64,000 bases of DNA from the NCBI GenBank assembly GCA_963675925.2, contig CAXXIB010000004.1, positions 1,414,362 through 1,478,361 of the forward strand, written 5' to 3'. The notes under the pieces are model-generated. The model searched no databases. It saw only the letters and a program-made list of their open reading frames with translations, and was not told the origin of the DNA. The translations under genes and the position numbers were made by a program. Of this stretch, positions 51,151 through 59,174 are shown in pieces (position 1 is the first letter of the stretch; each line of letters starts with the position of its first letter). This DNA is from CAXXOK01 sp963675925. GTDB taxonomy: Bacteria > Bacillota > Clostridia > Christensenellales > Aristaeellaceae.

Positions 51151-51818
51151 GAAAAATCCTCCTGTTCCTGTAATATGAGCATCGGAAGCTCCGCCGGGTC
51201 GCTGGCAAAGAACAGCGGTGTATGTTTTGCCAGTTCTTTGGGTTCGGTATAGCCCCAGCGTACCAGAATGCAGTCCATGCCTGCGTTTTCTGCGGCCAGC
51301 AGATCGGTCGGTGCATCGCCGATGTACAGCGTACGCTGGGGAATGGAGTCGATTTTATCCAAGGCGAGGAGCATCAAATCGGGCTTTGGTTTGGAGGGCA
51401 CACCTTCGCGCGCGCCCACTGCGATATGGATCAGGCTGCCAAAATGCTTTTTGGTCAGGTGTTTCACCTTATCGTCGCTTTTGTTAGAGATGATGGCAAG
51501 TTTCAGGCCGGCTTCGTCCAGGGCTGTCAGCATTGGCAATATACCCAGAAACGGGTTGGTTTTATCGCTGACGTGCTTCATATAGTGCTTGCGGAATACG
51601 GGCAGCATCGCAGCGACTGTTGATTCCTCTGTATGGCTTGGCAGTGCGCGCCGAATCAGCTCATACGCGCCGCTGCCGATAAAGCGTTTTACATCGTCGC
51701 GTACGTGGGTGGGGTGGCCGAAATCCTCCAGCGTCTGGTTGAGTGCGCTTTGGATATCGTCCACTGTGTCTAGCAGCGTGCCGTCCATATCGAAGAGTAC
51801 CGCGTCATACCTGGACAT
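51147..51818 (-). CDS. HAD-superfamily phosphatase (phosphoglycolate phosphatase-like)
   Basis: A 223-residue HAD hydrolase: motif I DMDGTLLDT (nucleophile D10, D12), motif II IISNKS, motif III lysine in KPKPDLML and motif IV IGDAPTD. The helical cap after motif I places it in subfamily IA with Gph and PpaX. It probably hydrolyses a small phosphate ester; the substrate is uncertain. It begins four bases after the MATE stop and overlaps the HD gene. Confidence 0.9.
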   Translation of the reverse strand: MSRYDAVLFDMDGTLLDTVDDIQSALNQTLEDFGHPTHVRDDVKRFIGSGAYELIRRALPSHTEESTVAAMLPVFRKHYMKHVSDKTNPFLGILPMLTALDEAGLKLAIISNKSDDKVKHLTKKHFGSLIHIAVGAREGVPSKPKPDLMLLALDKIDSIPQRTLYIGDAPTDLLAAENAGMDCILVRWGYTEPKELAKHTPLFFASDPAELPMLILQEQEDFS

Positions 51819-51822
51819 TAGC

Positions 51823-53211
51823 CTATGCAGCGTCGCCTTGTGCGGCGAGCCGCGCCTCCTCTCGCTTAAATCCGTTGAGTGCCTTCAGGCCAAGCGGTAC
51901 GCTCAGGAACAGTGCGCAGATATCCGCAACGGGCTGTGCCAACTGCAGCCCCAAAAGCCCGAAGAAGTGTGGCAGAATAAAGATCGCCGGTAGCAGGAAC
52001 AACCCCTGCCTGGAAACAGCTACGATGGATGCGTTGCGTGTGTGGCCTATGGTTTGCAGCATCATGCTGTTCATCATCAAAATGGAAAACGTCGGATAGG
52101 AAAACGCCTGAAAACGCAGGGCAAGACTGCCGATTTCCGTCACCTCGGGATGGCCTTTTAAAAACAGGTTCACCAGCTGGGGTGCAAAGCTGAATGCAAG
52201 CACTGCGCCCACCAGCAGCATGGCAAAGGAGATCTTCACCGAGAACCAATAGGCTTCCCGAACGCGATCGTAGCGCTTGAACCCGTAGTTAAACCCACAA
52301 ATCGGCTGAAACCCTTGTCCCAGGCCGATTACGATCATCAGTACAAACATGGTAATGCGGAACACAATGGAAAACGCGGCGACAACCGAATCGCCCATGC
52401 GGCCCGCAACGGTATTGAGCAGGATGATGGATACGCTGGCAATGGTTTGGCGAATCAGCGCCGGTATCCCGCCGCGCAGAATGCCCTTGAAGTTGCGCAG
52501 CGTCGGGGCAAAGCGCTTGATGTGAATTCGCAGCGTATCGCCGTGCTGGGTGCCAAGGTACAATAGCGTAAAGGCGATGATCTGGCTGACCATCGTAGCC
52601 ATGGATGCCCCGCCCACGCCCATATCGAAAGTGAATATGAACAGCGGGTCGATGGCAATGTTAATCAGCGCGCCGGAGGTCATCCCTACCATAGCAAAAA
52701 CGGCGTTGCCCTGCAAGCGCAGCTGGTTGTTGAGAACAATGCTGGCAATCAGCCAGGGGGAGGCGATTAGAATATTGCGGGCATAGTCGATTGCGTAGGG
52801 GGCGATGGTCTCGGTCGAGCCGAGCAGCACCACCAGCTGGGGCAGGAATAATAGCCCGATGCCCATCAAAACGATGCCGGTGAAAACCGCTGCAAAAAAC
52901 CCGGTGGAGGCCATTTCCTCGGCTTCGGCTTGCCTGCGTGCGCCTAGTGCTCTGGCGATGTAATTGCCGGAGCCCTGCCCGTACATAAAGCCGACGGCCT
53001 GCAGTACTGCCATCATGGGGAAACATACGCCCACCCCGGCAGTTGCGCTGGCTATACCAAGCCTGCCGATAAAAAAGGTGTCGGCCATGTTGTAAAACGC
53101 AGTGATCAGCATGCTGATGATGGTCGGAATCGCAAGGGAGAACAAAAGCTTGGGGATGGGGGTCTCCGTCATGCGTTTCAGCTTGGCTTCCTGCGAGGTC
53201 TCTTGGGGCAT
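51823..53211 (-). CDS. MATE family efflux transporter
   Basis: A 462-residue membrane protein with 12 predicted helices in two homologous halves. The N-terminal IPKLLFSLAIPTIISMLITAFYNMADTFFIG and the GLGQGFQPICGFNYG stretch are typical of MATE proteins of the DinF/MepA type. It exports drugs or metabolites with Na+ or H+. GGAGGAACT precedes the ATG. It lies between malic enzyme (48 bases upstream) and the HAD phosphatase, on one probable transcript. Confidence 0.93.
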   Translation of the reverse strand: MPQETSQEAKLKRMTETPIPKLLFSLAIPTIISMLITAFYNMADTFFIGRLGIASATAGVGVCFPMMAVLQAVGFMYGQGSGNYIARALGARRQAEAEEMASTGFFAAVFTGIVLMGIGLLFLPQLVVLLGSTETIAPYAIDYARNILIASPWLIASIVLNNQLRLQGNAVFAMVGMTSGALINIAIDPLFIFTFDMGVGGASMATMVSQIIAFTLLYLGTQHGDTLRIHIKRFAPTLRNFKGILRGGIPALIRQTIASVSIILLNTVAGRMGDSVVAAFSIVFRITMFVLMIVIGLGQGFQPICGFNYGFKRYDRVREAYWFSVKISFAMLLVGAVLAFSFAPQLVNLFLKGHPEVTEIGSLALRFQAFSYPTFSILMMNSMMLQTIGHTRNASIVAVSRQGLFLLPAIFILPHFFGLLGLQLAQPVADICALFLSVPLGLKALNGFKREEARLAAQGDAA

Positions 53212-53259
53212 AGTTCCTCCGTAAATGCGTAAGACCGCAAAGCGATGGGTGGGGTATCG

Positions 53260-54441
53260 TCAGTCCGGTGTGATTCTGGCTACGCCGCTTGTAACGGCTG
53301 CGTCGGCCACGGCATGGCCTACAGCCGGCCCTACGCGCTTGTCAAACGCAAAGGGGATGATATAGCTGGATTTGCGGTCTTCATCCGTCACCAAATCGGC
53401 AATCGCATAGGCCGCTGCCAGCTTCATTTCGTCGTTGATGCACTTGGCGCGAGTATCCAGCGCGCCGCGCAGGATGCCCGGAAACGCCAGCACGTTGTTA
53501 ATCTGGTTGTCAAAATCGCTGCGGCCCGTGCCGACGACTGCGGCACCGGCAGCAAGCGCTTCCAGCGGGTCAATCTCCGGGGTGGGATTGGCCATGGGGA
53601 ATACGATGGGGTCTTTGGCCATCGAGCGAACCATGTCGCCTGTGACCAGATTGGGTGCGGACAGGCCGATGAACACATCCGCGTCCTTCATAGCATCGGC
53701 CAGGGTGCCGGTCATCTTGCGCGGGTTGGTCACGGCGGCCATTTCCTGCTGGGCGGAGTTGATACCCTCTTTGCCGTCCACGATGATGCCGTGGCGGGAG
53801 ACCAGAATAATTTCGCCGATGTTCATTTTAAGCAGCAGCTTGGCAACCGATATACCGGCTGCGCCCGCGCCGTTAATCACGCAGCGGACGGAGCCCATGG
53901 TCTTGCCAACAACTTTCAGCGCGTTGATTAGTGCTGCGGCGGTCACCACGGCGGTGCCGTGCTGGTCATCGTGGAAAATGGGAATGTCGCACAGCTCCTG
54001 CAGCCTGCGTTCAATTTCAAAACAGCGCGGTGCGGAGATGTCCTCCAAATTGACACCGCCGAAACTGCCCGACAGCAGGTGCACCGTGCGGACGATTTCG
54101 TCCACATCGTTGGATTTAATACACAGGGGGATGGCATCCACGCCGCCAAAGGCTTTAAACAGCACGCATTTGCCTTCCATTACGGGCATACCGGCTTCAG
54201 GGCCGATGTTGCCAAGGCCCAGCACAGCCGAACCGTCGGTTATAACGGCCACCAAATTGCCGCGGCCTGTCAGCTCATAACTTTTGTCGATATCCTTTTC
54301 AATGGCGAGGCAAGGCTCTGCCACGCCCGGTGTATATGCTAGGGACAGATCATCCCGGTTTTGGACCGGTACACGCGGTGAAATATCCAGTTTGCCACGC
54401 CATTCGTAGTGTTTTTTCAGGGATTCGGCTCTATAATCCAT
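53260..54441 (-). CDS. NAD-dependent malic enzyme
   Basis: A 393-residue bacterial malic enzyme. AYTPGVAEPCLAI carries the catalytic tyrosine region, AVITDGSAVLGLGNIGP and GGVDAIPLCI the substrate pocket, FHDDQHGTAVV the metal site, and INGAGAAGISVAKLL the NAD-binding fold. The start is at 54441, eight bases after GGAGG; an in-frame ATG six bases earlier sits too close to it, and the long frame upstream (towards 55221) is antisense to lgt. It converts malate to pyruvate and CO2. The promoter is divergent from lgt. Confidence 0.95.
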   Translation of the reverse strand: MDYRAESLKKHYEWRGKLDISPRVPVQNRDDLSLAYTPGVAEPCLAIEKDIDKSYELTGRGNLVAVITDGSAVLGLGNIGPEAGMPVMEGKCVLFKAFGGVDAIPLCIKSNDVDEIVRTVHLLSGSFGGVNLEDISAPRCFEIERRLQELCDIPIFHDDQHGTAVVTAAALINALKVVGKTMGSVRCVINGAGAAGISVAKLLLKMNIGEIILVSRHGIIVDGKEGINSAQQEMAAVTNPRKMTGTLADAMKDADVFIGLSAPNLVTGDMVRSMAKDPIVFPMANPTPEIDPLEALAAGAAVVGTGRSDFDNQINNVLAFPGILRGALDTRAKCINDEMKLAAAYAIADLVTDEDRKSSYIIPFAFDKRVGPAVGHAVADAAVTSGVARITPD

Positions 54442-54472
54442 GGGCATTCCCTCCGTAAAATCAATCCCTGTC

Positions 54473-54501
54473 ATTCTATCATGTTTCAAAAAACGGGGCA
54501 A
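54473..54501 (-). promoter_or_regulatory. Promoter of malic enzyme
   Basis: Minus strand TTGCCC, 17-base spacer, TAGAAT. Confidence 0.55.
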
Positions 54502-54519
54502 TGGCCTGCGGGGATGTGG

Positions 54520-54525
54520 TATAAT
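54520..54525 (+). promoter_or_regulatory. Extended -10 element of lgt
   Basis: TGGTATAAT about 50 bases before the GTG start; the -35 is poor. Confidence 0.5.
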
Positions 54526-54576
54526 CAGAAACAGGGATGAATCCGCGTAGCTCCAAGCAATAAGGAGGCGGTTTTT

Positions 54577-55662
54577 GTGGAAATTCCGTACAGTCGGTTT
54601 ATCGTTGGAAGCATTACCTGGTATAGCGTGCTGATTATGTCGGGGATTTTGCTGGCATTTTCCCTTGGCACGCGCGAGGAAAAGCGCTTGGGCCTGCCCA
54701 AAGATACGATGCTCGATGTGGTGCTGGTGTCGGTACCGATGGGCATTATTGGCGCGCGCCTTTACTTTGTACTCATGAAACTGGATCAGTATATGGCCGA
54801 TCCGATTTCCATTCTTTATATCTGGAAAGGCGGCGTGGCAATCTACGGCGCGGTCATCGGCGGGCTGTTGGCTGTGTTCATCTACAGCCGGGTCAAGAAA
54901 ATTCCCCTGGCTACGCTGGTCGATATCGTCGCACCGGGGCTGGTGCTTGCCCAGGCCATCGGCCGCTGGGGTAATTATTTCAACCGCGAGGCGTATGGCC
55001 CGGTGATTACCAGTGCGTTTTGGCAGTTTTTCCCCGCCGGAGTGCTGATCAACGAAGGCGGAGCCGAGGTATGGCACGCGGCGACGTTTTTTTATGAATC
55101 GACGTGGAATCTTTTGGTGTTTGCCGTGCTGTGGCTCAGCCGCAAGCGCATGAAAAAACGCGGGGATATGTTTTTGTGGTATCTGGTGCTCTACGGCTGC
55201 GGCCGATTCCTGATTGAGCAACTGCGCACCGACAGCTTATATGTGCTGGGGCTGCGCGCAAGCCAAATGCTCAGCTTGATTATGGTAGTTGCGGTAGCGG
55301 CGGTCTTTCTGTGGCGACTGTCCAAAACTGCCAAAGGCAAAGTGGTGCTGGCGTATCTACCGGTATGCATATTGCCGTTTTCACGCGTTTTCCTGTCTTC
55401 CTCAATTTGGGGCGTGATTGTTACGCTCTTTCTCTACGTGTTGGCCATCGGCGTGCTATTGCTGTGGGCCGACCGGGACCGAATCGCGCTGCTTTTAATC
55501 GGGGCGGACTTGGTGATCTACTTGCTGGTATGGATTTTCGGCGGGCAGTGGCTGTGGCTATCGCCCTATTTCTTCTATGCGGGGATCTCGACAGCCGCCT
55601 ACCTGTGGCTGCCGTACCATCGACTACAGCCGGAGGCACAAAATGCCAGTCACGCCGCGTAA
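54577..55662 (+). CDS. lgt: Prolipoprotein diacylglyceryl transferase with C-terminal membrane extension
   Basis: A 361-residue membrane enzyme starting at GTG 54577 after AAGGAGG. The Lgt signature GRWGNYFNREAYG lies at residues 129-141 and FLIEQLRTDSL near 215, with GGVAIYGAVIGG before it, so catalytic residues look intact. It attaches diacylglycerol to lipobox cysteines. It is about 80 residues longer than usual, with roughly four extra membrane helices and a hydrophilic tail (HRLQPEAQNASHAA). Its end overlaps a serine-hydrolase gene by 20 bases. A degenerate paralogue lies at 1687. Confidence 0.93.
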   Translation: MEIPYSRFIVGSITWYSVLIMSGILLAFSLGTREEKRLGLPKDTMLDVVLVSVPMGIIGARLYFVLMKLDQYMADPISILYIWKGGVAIYGAVIGGLLAVFIYSRVKKIPLATLVDIVAPGLVLAQAIGRWGNYFNREAYGPVITSAFWQFFPAGVLINEGGAEVWHAATFFYESTWNLLVFAVLWLSRKRMKKRGDMFLWYLVLYGCGRFLIEQLRTDSLYVLGLRASQMLSLIMVVAVAAVFLWRLSKTAKGKVVLAYLPVCILPFSRVFLSSSIWGVIVTLFLYVLAIGVLLLWADRDRIALLLIGADLVIYLLVWIFGGQWLWLSPYFFYAGISTAAYLWLPYHRLQPEAQNASHAA

Positions 55663-56815
55663 AAACCAACTCTATGCCGCTGCGCTGCCGATACTGGGCA
55701 AGCGTTGCCGCTGGCAGCGCGTAGAAGTAACTGGCGGCGATGCAGACAAGCAGCAGGCGGTGCAGCGGGTTTTGCGTAAGCATCATGTGGTCGGCGGCTG
55801 TGTGCAGGTGATTCGCAGCGGACAGGCGGCGGAGCTGTATTACGCAGGCTATGCCAAACTAAAACCACGCATGGCTGTGCAGCCGGATACGCTGTTTCGA
55901 ACGGCATCGATTGCCAAGGCGGTGTGCGCGTTGCTGGTGTTCCGGCTGCAAACGCTGGGCAAATTAAGCGTCGAAGAGGATATTTCAGCGTTTTGGCACA
56001 GCGCCATTCGTAATCCGCATTTCCCGGATACACCCATCCCACTGGGCGCACTGCTAAGCCACAGCGCAGGGATTGTGGACACACCGGCGTACTTCCGCTC
56101 GTTTAGCGAGGGGATATCAGCGGATGAACTGTTGGCTGATACAGCTAGCTTTGCGAATGTAAAGCCGTATGAACGCTTTCAATACTCCAACTTCGGCGCG
56201 GGGCTGATCTGCAGTCTGCTGGAGTACAGGTTTCAACAATCAATCGAAGAGCTTATACAAACAGAATTATTGCAGCCACTGGGCATATCGGCGACTGTGG
56301 ATATAACAAAAGCGGATATCAACCGCCTTGCAAACAGCTACCGGATTCTACCGCCGGAGAAAGAGGCGGCCTTTGATGCGGCAGCGCGCCTGCGCTCGGC
56401 CGAGCCGATTACAGTGCCAAACCCGCAGCGGCATTTCCTGCTGATGTCGGGAAACCTGTTCATTGCGGCGGAGGAGATGGCAAAGCTGTGCCTGCTGGTG
56501 ATGCGCGGTGGCACAGTGGCTGGCACGCAGTTTATCAGCAAAGCGTCACTGCGCAAGCTGCTCACACCGATTGGCGGGGGAACAGAGCACTGGCCGGGGA
56601 TACGCCATGGCATGGGCATGTTTTTACTGGACGATGCGGCCGTGTCCAGCCGCGTATTACATGGACACCAGGGCTTTGCCTATGGCGCGGTGAACGGTTT
56701 CTTTTTTGATGATGACGGCAACGGCTTTGTGTCTTTCAACAGCGGCGCCAGCGAACAGCGTGTTGGCAGGTTAAGCCTGCTCAACCGCGACCTGATTCAG
56801 GAATTGCTGCCATGA
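55643..56815 (+). CDS. Beta-lactamase-family serine hydrolase, apparently cytosolic
   Basis: A 390-residue class C-type fold. Motifs: S89-x-x-K92 in TASIAKAV, Y181-S-N183 in QYSNFGAG, and HGHQGFAYG as third motif near residue 335. These fit AmpC/DD-peptidase/esterase relatives. The N-terminus (MPVTPRKNQLYAAALPILGK) has no signal peptide, odd for a cell-wall enzyme. CGGAGG precedes the ATG, which lies inside the lgt end. It overlaps recX by ATGA. True function unknown; a cytosolic esterase or amidase is likely. Confidence 0.86.
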   Translation: MPVTPRKNQLYAAALPILGKRCRWQRVEVTGGDADKQQAVQRVLRKHHVVGGCVQVIRSGQAAELYYAGYAKLKPRMAVQPDTLFRTASIAKAVCALLVFRLQTLGKLSVEEDISAFWHSAIRNPHFPDTPIPLGALLSHSAGIVDTPAYFRSFSEGISADELLADTASFANVKPYERFQYSNFGAGLICSLLEYRFQQSIEELIQTELLQPLGISATVDITKADINRLANSYRILPPEKEAAFDAAARLRSAEPITVPNPQRHFLLMSGNLFIAAEEMAKLCLLVMRGGTVAGTQFISKASLRKLLTPIGGGTEHWPGIRHGMGMFLLDDAAVSSRVLHGHQGFAYGAVNGFFFDDDGNGFVSFNSGASEQRVGRLSLLNRDLIQELLP

Positions 56816-57438
56816 AAGAAAGAATAACCAATATCCGGGAGCTGCGCTACGGTGTTCGCGTAACGATCGACACCGGGGAAACGCTGTGCCTGCGCAATAA
56901 AGATTGTAAACATATGTCCCTGCAGGAAGGGGATACGGTTGCGCTGGAGGAATGGAAACATGACATACTCTTAAACCAATATCCTGATGCGCTCAACCGT
57001 GCCGTTCGGCTTTTGGCTGTGCGGGCCCGCAGTATTGCGGAGATTGAAAAACGACTGACCGATGCCTGTTTTATGACCGATACCGTTGACATGGTGATTA
57101 CCAAGCTCACGTCAAATGGTCTGCTCAGTGATGAAGACTTTGCCAGGCAATGGGCACGGGATCGATCGGCGCGGCAGATGGGGAAAGCCCGTATACTCTA
57201 CGAACTTAGGCAAAAGGGCGTGGAGTCCGCGCTGGCGGAACAGGTTGTGGGTGAACTGGAGCCGGAGCAGCAGGCCGACGGGGCGGAGCAACTGGCCCGT
57301 AAGCTGCTCAGGCGGCATCAAAACGCGGCGACAGCCGACGCGTATCGAAAGACCATTCAGGCGATGCAACGCAGGGGATATTCCTATGGCGAGGCAAAGC
57401 AAGCGCTGACCAAAGCGCTGGAGGGTACGGATCTGTAA
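56812..57438 (+). CDS. recX: RecA regulator RecX
   Basis: A 208-residue helical protein with RecX repeats: ALNRAVRLLAVRARSIAEIEKRL, ITKLTSNGLLSDEDFARQWARDR (core GLLSDEDFARQWARD), and GKARILYELRQKGV. It binds RecA filaments and tunes strand exchange. The ATG overlaps the preceding stop, so the order lgt, serine hydrolase, recX forms one coupled unit. recA itself is not in the window. Confidence 0.92.
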   Translation: MKERITNIRELRYGVRVTIDTGETLCLRNKDCKHMSLQEGDTVALEEWKHDILLNQYPDALNRAVRLLAVRARSIAEIEKRLTDACFMTDTVDMVITKLTSNGLLSDEDFARQWARDRSARQMGKARILYELRQKGVESALAEQVVGELEPEQQADGAEQLARKLLRRHQNAATADAYRKTIQAMQRRGYSYGEAKQALTKALEGTDL

Positions 57439-57474
57439 GCAAGCGTTCTCAACGACTATGCGGAGGACAAACGA

Positions 57475-58173
57475 ATGAAAAGGGCATCGTTTTGCCTGCT
57501 GGTGTGCATCGCGCTGTTATTTTGCGTTGCGTCTGCATCGGCGTTTTCCGTATCCTACAGTGAAGACCAGTCAGCCGGTTTCATGTGGCATTACACGATA
57601 TCGGACGAAACGGTGCTCGCCGTGACCGATGAAGGTTATAACGGCCCGGAAGCGTCCGGCGGTACTCCGGGCACACACCGATGGACGATTCGCGGCCTGA
57701 AGGCCGCGGAAGCCAGCGTAGGCTTTATCTACGCCTGGACCTGGGAGGAGGAACTGCCTGAACCCGATGTGGTCTACACCTTTGCATCCGATGCCGCCGG
57801 CAATCTCACGTTGCTTACAACCCTGGGCATGCCGGAACAGTATATGTCCGGCACGCTGACGATACGCCTGAAGGAAAACTCATCCACCGGCTATGTATGG
57901 ACGGTGGATATGGAGCCGCAGGATAGCCTTTCCCTTGTCCGAAGCGCTTACGAGGAGGCCGCCTCGCCTGATATGCTGGGGGCGGGCGGCGTGCACGCCT
58001 GGGTATATCAGGGGCAGGTGCCCGGCACGGTGTTGCTGCTATATCGCTATGTGCACAGTGCCGATACGGGCGGTACGCCGGATGCAGAGATGAAGTTGAC
58101 TCTGGTCGTCCGGGATGACCTGTCCGTATACCTGATGGGGCTGGATGGCGACTATAGCATGTATGTTCCGTAA
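57475..58173 (+). CDS. Secreted protein with two chagasin-like (I42) inhibitor domains
   Basis: A 232-residue exported protein (signal peptide about 1-23, ending ASA before FSV). The second half has the full cysteine-protease inhibitor pattern of family I42: NSSTGYVW (135-142), GAGGVHAW (169-176) and RYVHS near 191. The first half repeats it in weaker form: QSAGFMW (32-38), then GGTPGTHRW (62-70). It would block papain-type proteases outside the cell. No lipobox, although a cysteine occurs in the signal core. GGAGG precedes the ATG. A strong terminator follows. Confidence 0.85.
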   Translation: MKRASFCLLVCIALLFCVASASAFSVSYSEDQSAGFMWHYTISDETVLAVTDEGYNGPEASGGTPGTHRWTIRGLKAAEASVGFIYAWTWEEELPEPDVVYTFASDAAGNLTLLTTLGMPEQYMSGTLTIRLKENSSTGYVWTVDMEPQDSLSLVRSAYEEAASPDMLGAGGVHAWVYQGQVPGTVLLLYRYVHSADTGGTPDAEMKLTLVVRDDLSVYLMGLDGDYSMYVP

Positions 58174-58185
58174 TAAATGCAAAGC

Positions 58186-58223
58186 AAAACACCCCGTGCC
58201 ATGTTCCGGCGCGGGGTGTTTTT
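58186..58223. terminator. Bidirectional terminator
   Basis: A 15-bp stem with one G-U pair (58186-58200 with 58208-58222), A-rich on one side and T-rich on the other. It ends the chagasin gene and the convergent tspO. Confidence 0.9.
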
Positions 58224-58233
58224 GAAGCAAGCG

Positions 58234-59019
58234 TTATTTAACTCTGCGGATGATAATGTCAATCCAGCGGATAGCGATCGCCAGCATGCTCAAAGCCAGC
58301 GCCACAACAATCCACATGGTTTCCGATCCGGTATCAAAGCGGAAATCCGGCAGATAGCGCGCAAGGATACCGGTCAGCCCCCACAGGATGGCGGCCGGAT
58401 AGGCAATGTTCATTGTTGCACGCGTCGCCGTGATGGCGATGATCGCTGCGACCAGCAGGACAATGACCATCCAAATGAACCACGGAATGCCGAACCCGGT
58501 CCAGCCGATATCCAGCAGAAAGACCGATATATTGGCGATGGTTGCTACGGAAATCCAGCCGGCATATAGCCCAAAGGGCAGTTCCAGGCTGAAAAGGTTG
58601 GTCAGGGTGCGCTCTGCACCTTTGAGCAGCGTCAGGATACGCGCCAGACTGAAAAGGAGAACGGCCATCAGGATGACCGATAAGCCGAATCGGCTGTATT
58701 GCCATGCAAAAATCCAGCCCACATTGGCGGCGCTGGAGAGAATAAACCAGTTTGCAATGGCGGTCATGCGGATGTCTTTACCGAGGCTTTGCGAAAACAG
58801 CTGCACAAGCACATAGGCCAGTAGCAGCAGGTATATGATACCCCAAATGGAAAACGTATAGCCTAAAGGGGTAAACAGCGTCGGGTTGGTATCAGAGATC
58901 ACGGCGGTATTTACGCCGTTAATTACGCCAGTCGTTGCCAGAAAGTTTACGACCACCGTGGCCGCAAACCCGATACCAATCAAAAATTTTGTCACAAGAC
59001 TCTTGGTCATGTTCATCAT
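58234..59019 (-). CDS. TspO/MBR-like tryptophan-rich membrane protein
   Basis: A 261-residue protein with about seven predicted helices, longer than classic TspO (about 160) but with TFSIWGIIYLLL, SSAANVGWIFAWQYSRFG, LPFGLYAGWISVATIAN and PWFIWMVIV, the Trp-rich pattern of the TspO/MBR group. The start is at 59019, seven bases after AGGAGGG. TspO proteins bind porphyrins or steroids and take part in stress signalling. Its role in an anaerobe is unknown. Monocistronic. Confidence 0.82.
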   Translation of the reverse strand: MMNMTKSLVTKFLIGIGFAATVVVNFLATTGVINGVNTAVISDTNPTLFTPLGYTFSIWGIIYLLLLAYVLVQLFSQSLGKDIRMTAIANWFILSSAANVGWIFAWQYSRFGLSVILMAVLLFSLARILTLLKGAERTLTNLFSLELPFGLYAGWISVATIANISVFLLDIGWTGFGIPWFIWMVIVLLVAAIIAITATRATMNIAYPAAILWGLTGILARYLPDFRFDTGSETMWIVVALALSMLAIAIRWIDIIIRRVK

Positions 59020-59174
59020 GGGGAAACCCTCCTTCATAATCCATGAGTCATCGGGTGTAAAGTACATTCTAGACAGTCACTATGTCCAAAAATCAATAAT
59101 TGTAAACGAAAGGCGGTCAGTGGCCAGTCTGAAGGGTCGGTTTTGCAACGATAATTGTGTAGGGTAAAGCGTCT

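Noticed and set aside
54442..55221. Upstream in-frame extension of malic enzyme
   Set aside because: It would run antisense through lgt and its promoter; the ATG at 54441 has a good binding site and gives the normal length.
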